Program-made: the position numbers and the translations under genes
Source of the DNA: Clostridia bacterium DTU080
Lineage (GTDB): Bacteria > Bacillota > Limnochordia > DTU080
Length of the DNA: 16,445 bases
Assembly (NCBI GenBank): GCA_001513395.1
Contig: LFTP01000123.1
Coordinates: 1-16,445, forward strand
Direction of reading: 5' to 3'
Notes under the pieces: generated by a model
What the model was told of the DNA's origin: nothing
Database searches by the model: none
The model's input: the letters and a program-made list of their open reading frames with translations, nothing else
In this document: positions 7,501 through 14,699 of the stretch, piece by piece
Layout: each line of letters starts with the position of its first letter
How positions within the stretch are numbered: the first letter of the stretch is position 1

Positions 7501-7809
7501 TCATTCCAGCACCCTTGAAACCCCCGAGCGCGACATACGCACTTCCACATTCTCTGCCAGGCGCACCGTGAGAACATCGTCACGCATGCTCACAATCTCA
7601 CCGTGGAGTCCTCCGATGGTTAGGATCTTATCCCCGCGCTTTAGGGCTGATAGCATCTTCTCCCGCTGTTTTTGCTGTTGCTGCTGCGGACGCACCAGGA
7701 AGAAATAAAAGGCGACCAGGACCATAAACAGCGGAAACAACTGCGCCACAAGCCCCGCCTGCACCGCTGAGACATCTCCACCGGCGGCTGTAAGAAACGT
7801 CATGTTCAT
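7501..7809 (-). CDS. yajC: Preprotein translocase subunit YajC
   Basis: YajC is a small single-span membrane protein of the Sec translocon, usually associated with SecDF. The 102-aa product has one hydrophobic helix (about 20-39), the FFLVRPQQQQQKQ segment right after it, and the basic C-terminal domain with GDKILTIGGLHGEIV. Two ATG codons, at 7809 and 7803, are both possible; AAGGTGG sits about 1 nt from the first and 7 nt from the second, so the shorter form (100 aa) may be real. It follows tgt, as in most bacteria, but secD and secF do not follow it here. Confidence 0.95.
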   Translation of the reverse strand: MNMTFLTAAGGDVSAVQAGLVAQLFPLFMVLVAFYFFLVRPQQQQQKQREKMLSALKRGDKILTIGGLHGEIVSMRDDVLTVRLAENVEVRMSRSGVSRVLE

Positions 7810-7851
7810 CCCACCTTGATGAGTCGAAGTAATTGACTCTGCCAGTTTCTA

Positions 7852-8982
7852 TTACGAGCTCTTGCTTTCCTCCGCCGTCTTATATCTGCTGAGGAACTCG
7901 CGTTTAAAAGAACTGAAGGTGCCCTCGAGCAGACTGGCTCTGACATCAGCCATGAGCTGAAGGATGAAGTGCAGATTGTGCAAAGTGGTCAGACGCACAC
8001 CCAAAATCTCATTGGCCTTGAGCAGATGGCGGATATAGGCCCTGCTGTAGGAACAGCAGGCCGGACATGTACATTCAGTAGAAATGGGCGAGTAATCCCG
8101 GGTATAGACGGCGTTATAGAGATTGAGCCGGCCATCTAATGTCAACACGACGCCGTGTCTGGCCAAGCGCGTCGGAAGAACACAGTCAAACATATCGACA
8201 CCGTGTTCAACACCGACGAGAAGATCCTCCGGGGAACCCACGCCCATCAAATAGCGCGGCTTATTCTCGGGCAAAAGCGGCGCCGTCCAACTCAACATCT
8301 CATACATCAACTCTTTGGGCTCTCCCACACTAAGTCCGCCAATGGCATAGCCGGGGAAATCCAAATCGATAAGTTGACGTGCGTGTTGCTCACGCAAATC
8401 CCGATACATGCCGCCTTGCACGATAGCAAACAAAGCTTGATCCTGTCGGGTAGCCGCCCTAAGAGAGCGCTCGGCCCAGCGGGTGGTGCGTTCCATGGAA
8501 CTCAAAACATAATCCCGGTCACTCGGATAGGGCGGACATTCATCCAATACCATGGCAATGCCGGAACCCAACGCTTCTTGCACCTTGACCGCCAATTCGG
8601 GTGTGAAAAAGTGTCGCGAGCCATCCAGGTGGGAGCGGAATTCCACACCTTCTTCGCGTATCTCTCGCAACTCGCCGAGACTAAACACCTGATAGCCGCC
8701 ACTGTCTGTCAGGATCGAACCCGACCAGTTCATGAACTTGTGCAGCCCGCCCGCCTCGGCTATGATATCCGCCCCGGGTCGCAGGTACAGATGATACGTA
8801 TTGCTCAGAATGATCCGAGCACCGGCCTGTTCCAGTTCCTCCGGTGTCACGGCTTTCACCGCGGCCTGCGTACCCACGGGCATAAAGACGGGGGTTTCCA
8901 CCACCCCGTGCGCAGTATATAGTCTTCCCAAACGGGCGGCACCCGCGCCGCTCACCCTATGAGCTTCAAATCCAATGGCCAT
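7852..8982 (-). CDS. tgt: tRNA-guanine transglycosylase (queuosine insertion)
   Basis: Tgt exchanges G34 in the anticodon of tRNA-Asp/Asn/His/Tyr for preQ1. The 376-aa product has DSGGYQ (93-98) with the catalytic Asp, the DCVLPTR segment with the nucleophilic Asp at 266, and the zinc site C304, C306, C309 with H335. The motif after the nucleophile reads ARHG where many family members have ARNG, a mild variation. Two tandem ATGs occur; the second (8982) lies 5 nt from AGGAGG whereas the first is only 2 nt away, so the second is used. It is 9 bp downstream of queA, its pathway partner. No preQ1 transport or synthesis genes are in the window. Confidence 0.97.
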   Translation of the reverse strand: MAIGFEAHRVSGAGAARLGRLYTAHGVVETPVFMPVGTQAAVKAVTPEELEQAGARIILSNTYHLYLRPGADIIAEAGGLHKFMNWSGSILTDSGGYQVFSLGELREIREEGVEFRSHLDGSRHFFTPELAVKVQEALGSGIAMVLDECPPYPSDRDYVLSSMERTTRWAERSLRAATRQDQALFAIVQGGMYRDLREQHARQLIDLDFPGYAIGGLSVGEPKELMYEMLSWTAPLLPENKPRYLMGVGSPEDLLVGVEHGVDMFDCVLPTRLARHGVVLTLDGRLNLYNAVYTRDYSPISTECTCPACCSYSRAYIRHLLKANEILGVRLTTLHNLHFILQLMADVRASLLEGTFSSFKREFLSRYKTAEESKSS

Positions 8983-8987
8983 CATGA

Positions 8988-8993
8988 CCTCCT
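8988..8993 (-). promoter_or_regulatory. Ribosome binding site that selects the second tgt ATG
   Basis: AGGAGG overlaps the queA stop codon (TAGGAGG) and lies 5 nt before the ATG at 8982 and 2 nt before the ATG at 8985. The overlap suggests translational coupling of queA and tgt. Confidence 0.65.
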
Positions 8994-10035
8994 AGATGAT
9001 CAGCATAGCGTCACCGAAACTGAAAAAGCGATAGCGCAATCTGACCGCCTCGCGATAGGCGGCCAGAATCGTCTCCGTCCCGGCAAAGGCAGCTACCAAC
9101 ATCAGCAGCGTGGATCTGGGAAGATGGAAGTTGGTCAACAACCCATCGATAGCCTTAAACCGATACCCCGGATAGATAAAAAGCGAAGTCTCCCCGCTTC
9201 CGGATCTGATAACCGCCGAATCATTCTCCCCTTCTCCGGATTCGGCCACCGATTCCAGAGTGCGGGCAGAGGTGGTCCCCACGGCGATTATCCGACCTTT
9301 GCGTCGACGCGCAGCGTTGATAGCCTCCGCTGCTTCGGGGCTCACAGAAAAGGACTCAGAGTGCATGACGTGCTCTTCGACATCCTCAACTTGCACCGGT
9401 CGGAAGGTACCCAGACCTACATGCAGGGTCAGAGTGACTACTCGCACACCCGCATCTTGCAGGCGATCCAACAGCTCGGGCGTAAAATGCAAGCCCGCGG
9501 TCGGTGCGGCCGCGGAACCCGGCTGTCGGCTATAGACCGTTTGATAGCGCTCCGGATCAGACAACTCGGCGTGGATGTAGGGCGGCAAAGGCAGACGCCC
9601 AAGGCGGTCCAGAACATCCTCGAAGCTGCTGCCCTCCCAAGCAAATTCTACATGCCGAATTCCTTCCTGACCTTCGGCCACCACGCGCGCGGTGAGCTCT
9701 CCGTCGCCGAAAATGAGATCCGTACCCGATTTCATACGCCGAGCCGGTCTCACCAAAGCTTCCCAGCGCTTAAGGCTCAGACGTCGCAACAAGAGCAGTT
9801 CAACGACCCCGCCCGTGCGTTTGCGGCCTATCAGGCGCGCCGGAATGACCCGGGAATCGTTGAGAACCAGGCAATCGCCCTCCTGCAAAAAGGTAGGTAA
9901 ATCACGGAAATGGCAGTGCTGTTGCACACCGCGATGACGTTTGACCACCATCAATCGTGAGGCATCCCGCTTCGGCAACGGAGTCTGGGCTATAAGTTCC
10001 TCCGGCAAATCATAATCGAAGTCTGATACACGCAT
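8992..10035 (-). CDS. queA: S-adenosylmethionine:tRNA ribosyltransferase-isomerase
   Basis: QueA transfers and isomerises the ribosyl group of SAM onto preQ1-tRNA to make epoxyqueuosine, the step after Tgt. The 347-aa product has the family start MRVSDFDYDLPEELIAQ, NDSRVIPARL (59-68), PLPPYI (149-154), APTAGLHFT (177-185) and the late LLTNFHLPRSTLLMLV stretch. The ATG at 10035 matches the conserved start and is 7 nt from GAGG; the ATG at 10041 is too close to it. It begins 9 nt after era, an unusual neighbour: queA more often follows ruvAB. Confidence 0.97.
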   Translation of the reverse strand: MRVSDFDYDLPEELIAQTPLPKRDASRLMVVKRHRGVQQHCHFRDLPTFLQEGDCLVLNDSRVIPARLIGRKRTGGVVELLLLRRLSLKRWEALVRPARRMKSGTDLIFGDGELTARVVAEGQEGIRHVEFAWEGSSFEDVLDRLGRLPLPPYIHAELSDPERYQTVYSRQPGSAAAPTAGLHFTPELLDRLQDAGVRVVTLTLHVGLGTFRPVQVEDVEEHVMHSESFSVSPEAAEAINAARRRKGRIIAVGTTSARTLESVAESGEGENDSAVIRSGSGETSLFIYPGYRFKAIDGLLTNFHLPRSTLLMLVAAFAGTETILAAYREAVRLRYRFFSFGDAMLII

Positions 10036-10042
10036 CAACATA

Positions 10043-10046
10043 CCTC
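10043..10046 (-). promoter_or_regulatory. Ribosome binding site of queA overlapping the era stop
   Basis: GAGG shares two bases with the era TGA stop (TGAGG) and is 7 nt from the queA ATG at 10035. This makes era and queA a single translationally close-packed unit and decides against the ATG at 10041. Confidence 0.6.
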
Positions 10047-10938
10047 AGTGATAACCGAAACGCTGCAAGAACGTGGGATTATTTCGCCAACCTTCACTTG
10101 TGCTGACGTATAAATCCAGATAGACCCGGCTTGATAGCAGGGCCTCTATCTCTTTGCGGGCCGCGGTACCGATCTCTTTGATCCTGGAGCCTTTCTGGCC
10201 GAGAATAATGCCCCTGTGTGACTTGCGTTCCACATGGATACGGGCTCGGATATAAACGACGCCTTCCGTCATACCTTCCTCAAAGCTTTCAATGACTACA
10301 GCCACCGAGTGGGGGACTTCTTCCCGGGTATGATGCAATACCTGCTCCCGAATCAACTCGGCGATGACAAACTCCTCGGGTCGATCGGTGAGCATTCCCT
10401 CGGGAAAGTATCTCGGCCCTTGAGGCATCAAGTTGATAATCGCCGACAACAACTCCGGCACATTGTAACCCGTTTCCGCGGAAATGGGAAAGATCTCATG
10501 GAAGTCACCGAGTTCCGGGGCCTTGGCCAGTGTCTCCATGACCTGATGCGGCTTCAGCAAGTCACATTTGTTCACGGCCAGAATAATCGGTGTGCCGACC
10601 TCGCGTATTTGCTCGGCAATAAACTGATCTCCCCCACCGATACCGGCGGCCGCGTCGACAACGAACAAGATGCAGTCCACCTCGGACCAGGCATCCTTAG
10701 CCACCGACACCATATACTCACCCAGTCGATGTCGGGGCTTGTGCACTCCGGGGGTATCAAGAAAGACCACCTGCGCCTCAGGTCCGTGATAGACTCCGAC
10801 GATTCGATTGCGCGTCGTCTGTGGTTTATCAGAGACGATGGCCAGCTTCCGGCCCAGGAAGCGATTGAGAAGCGTGGACTTGCCGACGTTAGGACGCCCG
10901 ATGATCGCCGCAAAGCCTGAAACGAAACCATTCTCCAT
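10045..10938 (-). CDS. era: Era GTPase, 30S ribosome assembly factor
   Basis: Era binds the 3' end of 16S rRNA and promotes late 30S assembly. The 297-aa product has all G motifs: GRPNVGKS (14-21), the TTRNRI switch I region (41-46), DTPG (61-64), NKCD (123-126) and SAE (153-155). A C-terminal KH domain contains GQKG (247-250). The frame stays open another 50 codons into cdd, but the ATG at 10938 gives the standard N-terminus, overlaps the cdd TGA stop by one base, and is preceded by GGGAGG within the end of cdd. Neighbours cdd and ybeY are typical; recO, which often follows era, is absent. Confidence 0.97.
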   Translation of the reverse strand: MENGFVSGFAAIIGRPNVGKSTLLNRFLGRKLAIVSDKPQTTRNRIVGVYHGPEAQVVFLDTPGVHKPRHRLGEYMVSVAKDAWSEVDCILFVVDAAAGIGGGDQFIAEQIREVGTPIILAVNKCDLLKPHQVMETLAKAPELGDFHEIFPISAETGYNVPELLSAIINLMPQGPRYFPEGMLTDRPEEFVIAELIREQVLHHTREEVPHSVAVVIESFEEGMTEGVVYIRARIHVERKSHRGIILGQKGSRIKEIGTAARKEIEALLSSRVYLDLYVSTSEGWRNNPTFLQRFGYH

Positions 10939-11342
10939 CAGTTGTCCCCACCTCCCAAATTCGCCGTACCAAACGCGTTCGGATAGAGCACATCCAGACG
11001 GGTCGTTTCGCATTCTCCTCTCAGCGTAGCCATAATGACCTCCATGCGGGGGGAAAACTCCGCCAAGACCTGCCGACAGATGCCGCACGGAGGAACCGGC
11101 TCGGCGGTGTCACATACGACAGCGATGGCCTGAAACTCGGTCTCTCCCTCGGAGACGGCCTTAGTCAAAGCGACTCGCTCAGCACAAATGGTAGCCCCAT
11201 AGGAAGCGTTCTCCACATTGCAGCCATGATATACCCGGCCGCTTTTGCCCAGCAAGGCAGCACCCACGGCAAAAGACGAATAAGGAGCATAGGCGCGGGA
11301 TCTTGCTTTGGCCGCTTCAGTGACAAGCTCTCGTCGATCCAT
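10938..11342 (-). CDS. cdd: Cytidine deaminase
   Basis: Cdd converts cytidine or deoxycytidine to uridine or deoxyuridine (pyrimidine salvage). The 134-aa length fits the homotetrameric bacterial type. Zinc ligands are seen as C53 in TICAER (with catalytic E55) and C86 and C89 in PCGICRQ; the NVENASYG substrate-binding segment lies near 42-49. The ATG at 11342 has GGAGGA upstream with a rather long spacing of about 10 nt. It overlaps era by one base (TGATG). The dgkA-cdd-era order is the usual one in Firmicutes. Confidence 0.97.
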   Translation of the reverse strand: MDRRELVTEAAKARSRAYAPYSSFAVGAALLGKSGRVYHGCNVENASYGATICAERVALTKAVSEGETEFQAIAVVCDTAEPVPPCGICRQVLAEFSPRMEVIMATLRGECETTRLDVLYPNAFGTANLGGGDN

Positions 11343-11366
11343 AGACGTTATCTCCTCCGGCGTGCC

Positions 11367-12074
11367 CTATGAAATGAGCTGGAAAGCCAACGCCGTCACC
11401 AAAAGACCTATTACACCGCCTACAAGGACTTCAGAGACGGTGTGAATTTTGGCCTCGACGCGACTTTGCGCGACCAAGACGGTCAACAAGACAGCCAGCA
11501 ATGAGACCGTCCCGCTGTGGCTGACAAAGAGAATCGAAGTGGTCAATACACTGGCAATAGCGGCATGAGCGCTAGGCATCCCGCCTTGCATGCGCACAGG
11601 TGAGCCGCCGGCCTTCATCGCCAAGACGACGATGAGGACCACCAATAAGGCCGCTAGAGTGACCAAAGGAGGGGTGGCCAATGCCCGGGACCAAGACCCC
11701 TCTTGCAAGACGGCGACTCTGTCGAAAAAAATGAGGTATCCGATCACGAGCGAGGTGATGGCTGCCATCAGTACTGCCGAAGCAGCCACGTTCTTGGCAA
11801 TGGCGGCCAGGGGGTGGTACTCTTCGGTGATGAGATCCACCACCGCCTCCACCGAGGTGTTCACCAGTTCACAGATGAACACCACCCCGATGGTCAACGT
11901 CAAGAGCGCTAATTCCACGCGCTCTAAATCAAAGGCGATAGCCAACAATACCACGAGTACGGCGATGAAAAAATGCGCCCGCAGGTGGCGCTGTGTTCGA
12001 AACGCATAGACGAGGCCAGCCACCGCGTAATTGAGACTCTCGGCGAAGTCATCTGCCCTGAACTTGCGTGACAT
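11367..12074 (-). CDS. dgkA: Fusion of DgkA-type lipid kinase and PAP2-type phosphatase
   Basis: The N-terminal half (about 1-118) is a DgkA-family membrane kinase: AFRTQRHLRAH, then CELVNTSVEAVVD (68-80) with the catalytic Glu and metal-binding Asn/Glu region, and three hydrophobic helices. In Firmicutes such enzymes mainly phosphorylate undecaprenol. The C-terminal half (about 135-235) is a PAP2-type phosphatase: K154-x6-R161, PSAH (167-170), and SR-x5-H with R205 and H211, the nucleophile-site histidine. The usual final Asp of the third motif is Glu215. At 235 aa the product is about twice the length of a lone DgkA. The ATG at 12074 directly abuts an AAGGA ribosome site, so the start is weakly supported. 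Predicted substrates are undecaprenol and its phosphate(s), or other prenyl or glycerolipids; which one is not visible. Confidence 0.88.
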   Translation of the reverse strand: MSRKFRADDFAESLNYAVAGLVYAFRTQRHLRAHFFIAVLVVLLAIAFDLERVELALLTLTIGVVFICELVNTSVEAVVDLITEEYHPLAAIAKNVAASAVLMAAITSLVIGYLIFFDRVAVLQEGSWSRALATPPLVTLAALLVVLIVVLAMKAGGSPVRMQGGMPSAHAAIASVLTTSILFVSHSGTVSLLAVLLTVLVAQSRVEAKIHTVSEVLVGGVIGLLVTALAFQLIS

Positions 12075-12080
12075 TCCTTT

Positions 12081-12545
12081 CTACCGTCCCAGACCCAGTT
12101 TTGCCAGAATCTCTTCTTCGTACATTCGCATCTGTTGACGTTCCGCTTCATCATGGTGATCGAATCCCAACAGGTGCAACGCGCCATGAACGGCGAGAAA
12201 GGCCAGTTCACGAGACAGATCATGGCCGTACTCGGCCGCCTGTGTTTTGGCTCGGGGAAGAGAGATCACCACATCCCCCAACAGTCGGGGCTCTCCTTCC
12301 GCAACATCATAGAACGGCTCGTCCGCCTCTTGCTCCTCCAAAGCAAAAGCCAGAACATCCGTGGGAGCATCGACCTGTCGCCAGGCGAGGTTGAGCTCAT
12401 GCAACAGCTCATCGTCACCCAACACCACGGAGACTTCAGCATCAGGAATACCGAAATGAGACAATACCGCATCGACAGCGGTCTCCAAAAGCCCTAAGAG
12501 CTCTTCATCTACATCGGCGACATGGCTTGCCACCACGACCCCCAT
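12081..12545 (-). CDS. ybeY: Endoribonuclease YbeY, rRNA maturation factor
   Basis: YbeY is a zinc-dependent endoribonuclease needed for 16S rRNA 3'-end maturation and ribosome quality control. The 154-aa product has the PTDVLAF segment (61-67), the LLGDVVIS strand and the metal motif HGALHLLGFDH (H120, H124, H130). It starts at an ATG 6 nt after the pgpH stop, with GAGAGG about 10 nt upstream, and ends 6 nt before the lipid kinase gene. Its company with era two genes downstream fits a shared role in 30S maturation, since the two proteins are known to cooperate. Confidence 0.96.
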   Translation of the reverse strand: MGVVVASHVADVDEELLGLLETAVDAVLSHFGIPDAEVSVVLGDDELLHELNLAWRQVDAPTDVLAFALEEQEADEPFYDVAEGEPRLLGDVVISLPRAKTQAAEYGHDLSRELAFLAVHGALHLLGFDHHDEAERQQMRMYEEEILAKLGLGR

Positions 12546-12551
12546 CAGTCG

Positions 12552-14699
12552 TCATCCTCTCTGTTCAGCCTGGCCCAACTGCCCGCTCGCCATCTCCGGA
12601 TAGGCGATACGATTGTGGAAAATGCCCGTCAAGACACGGACAAAGGCGTCGGCGATCTTACCGAGATCCTTGAAGGTGATGTTACTTTCATCAAGTTGGC
12701 CGTCATTGAGTCGCTCTTTGATGATCTTGCGGGTTATGGCTTCGATACGCCCCGGAGTCGGTCGAGCCAAGGAGCGTACGGCGGCCTCAACGCTGTCGGC
12801 CAACATGACTATGGCCGTCTCTTTCGTCTGCGGACGAGGCCCCGGATAGTGATAATCCGCTTCGTCCACCGACCCTCCCCCGGTCTGCTCGACCGCCTTG
12901 TGATAGAAATAACGGACAAGATCCGTGCCATGGTGCTGCGGAATGGCATCGATAATCACCTGAGGCAGGCGGTATTGTCGAGCCAGCTCAATCCCATCTT
13001 TAATGTGTGAGATGATCACCAGGGCTGACGATGAGGGTTTCATTTGCTCATGCGGGTTTTCCATTCCGTATTGGTTTTCAATGAAAAAATAAGGTCGCCG
13101 TGTCTTGCCCACATCGTGGTACAGCGCCTGAACCCGGGTCAACAGCGTATCCGCCCCGATCGCTTCTGCTGCCGTCTCGGCCAAGTTCGCCACGATCATG
13201 CTGTGATGGTAGCTTCCGGGAGCTTCCATCAGCAACTTGCGCAACAGCGGATGATTGGGATTCGAAAGCTCCAGCAGACGAATGGCAGAGGTCATACCGA
13301 AAACGGACTCCAAATACGGCAACATCCCTATGGCCAACACCGCCGAGATGACCCCGTTGACAACTCCGAGAACCGAGTATTTGACCAAGGTCCATTCCGA
13401 ACGGAACAGCCCCATGGCAATCATAGTTGTGAAGTTGGCCAGACCGACGATCAAGCCAGCTCGGGTGACCTCGTTGCGTTGACTGAGCCGTGAGACACTG
13501 AACACGCTCGCCAGACCGCCCGACAGAGCCACCATAACGTAGGTAATGCCTTGTCCCATGACCATTCCGACGACCACCGTCAAAAAGATCACGGTCATCA
13601 CTGCCAGTCGAGAGTCCAAAAGCACGGTGATCAGGATTCCCGCCATGGCGGTGGGTATGAGAAAACCGGCTTCCTCCATGGGAACCAGGCTGGCGATTTT
13701 TGCCAAGCCGGAGACGACCAGAATCGTCAGTCCCAAAAGCGCCATCGCTGATTGGTTCTGCAGAAGCGGACGATGAAACTGATAGATATACACTGCCATC
13801 ATGAGCATGAGCATCAAAACGATACAAGCCACGCCCATGACCGTAGCGTAATTCATCCGCTGGCCCAACAGGCCCAAGTCCCGAAGGATCATGACGTGCT
13901 CAGGCTGAACGATGTCGCCCTTGCGAACGATCATCTGTCCTTGCTCCACATATACTGGTCTTACGGAGCGCATGGCCTGTTCCCGCGCCCGATCGACCTT
14001 CTGAGGATCCAAGACCAGATTGGGTCGAATGACACTGCTGACGGCACTGACCAGCAGCAAACGCTCATCTGCCGGATACTCTAGAGCCGTGATTCGTTCC
14101 TCGGCCGCCTCACGAGCCGCGTCGACACTCTCTTCATCTATTCGCTCCGTGCGCATAAGGTCGGCGACCATGTGTCGCGCCTCAGCTTCCAGCTGCATCA
14201 AACGTTCCTTGTCCACGTTCAAGCCAGCCCGTAAGGCCTCATTGGACATCTCGATGCCCAAAGTGGCCTTCAAATAATGCCTGGCTTCATCCGCGTCGCC
14301 GAACCTGGGTACGGCCACCGGATCACCGTGGGCCCCCGTTTGAATGGCCTCTCCCCGCAGTACCCGGAAGATGTTGCCGGCCACTTCCTCGGCATTGATG
14401 GCCACAGCCTGATTGATCTCGTAGTTGCCCGGCAGCGTCGCCGCTTCGCGCACGGCCGCCTTCGCCGCTTCTTCTCGCAACATTTCAGTTTGGTAGCGGT
14501 TTATGACCCGTCGGGGCGCGGCCACATCACGTTTGGCCACTTGACCTTCCGACAACTCAACCGGTTTGGGCAACAAATTGCTCAATAGTACCAGATTGAG
14601 AGAAAGAAATACGAGCACAGGTACGATCCACTGACTGAGCCTGACGCGTCGGAAGATCTGGGCGACAGCCGATCCGGACGATTCCGCTGGCTTTTTCAT
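12552..14699 (-). CDS. pgpH: Cyclic-di-AMP phosphodiesterase PgpH (YqfF, 7TMR-HD family)
   Basis: PgpH-type enzymes hydrolyse c-di-AMP to pApA at the membrane. The 715-aa product has a first membrane helix (about 24-44), a large extracytoplasmic 7TMR-HDED region (about 50-275), a block of about seven hydrophobic helices (about 283-465) and a cytoplasmic HD domain. The HD metal residues are visible: H498/H499 in YHHS, HD at 528-529 in YHDVGK, H565 in ISHIKDG, H589/H590 in QHHGT and D635 in LADSVEA. The ATG overlaps the phoH stop by 4 nt (ATGA) and is preceded by GAGGTGA. The phoH-pgpH-ybeY order is the normal Firmicute arrangement. c-di-AMP specificity is inferred from the family. Confidence 0.95.
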   Translation of the reverse strand: MKKPAESSGSAVAQIFRRVRLSQWIVPVLVFLSLNLVLLSNLLPKPVELSEGQVAKRDVAAPRRVINRYQTEMLREEAAKAAVREAATLPGNYEINQAVAINAEEVAGNIFRVLRGEAIQTGAHGDPVAVPRFGDADEARHYLKATLGIEMSNEALRAGLNVDKERLMQLEAEARHMVADLMRTERIDEESVDAAREAAEERITALEYPADERLLLVSAVSSVIRPNLVLDPQKVDRAREQAMRSVRPVYVEQGQMIVRKGDIVQPEHVMILRDLGLLGQRMNYATVMGVACIVLMLMLMMAVYIYQFHRPLLQNQSAMALLGLTILVVSGLAKIASLVPMEEAGFLIPTAMAGILITVLLDSRLAVMTVIFLTVVVGMVMGQGITYVMVALSGGLASVFSVSRLSQRNEVTRAGLIVGLANFTTMIAMGLFRSEWTLVKYSVLGVVNGVISAVLAIGMLPYLESVFGMTSAIRLLELSNPNHPLLRKLLMEAPGSYHHSMIVANLAETAAEAIGADTLLTRVQALYHDVGKTRRPYFFIENQYGMENPHEQMKPSSSALVIISHIKDGIELARQYRLPQVIIDAIPQHHGTDLVRYFYHKAVEQTGGGSVDEADYHYPGPRPQTKETAIVMLADSVEAAVRSLARPTPGRIEAITRKIIKERLNDGQLDESNITFKDLGKIADAFVRVLTGIFHNRIAYPEMASGQLGQAEQRG

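Noticed and set aside
7821..7839. GAGTC/GACTC inverted repeat before yajC
   Set aside because: Only 5 bp with a 9-nt loop and no U tract; too weak to call a terminator or operator.
10939..11088. 50-residue N-terminal extension of Era
   Set aside because: The extension lies wholly inside cdd, lacks Era similarity, and the ATG at 10938 gives the family start and a one-base stop/start overlap.
13078..13827. 249-residue minus-strand frame inside pgpH
   Set aside because: It overlaps the membrane and HD regions of pgpH in another frame; its Gly/Ser/Arg/His-rich composition and lack of motifs mark it as a frame shadow.
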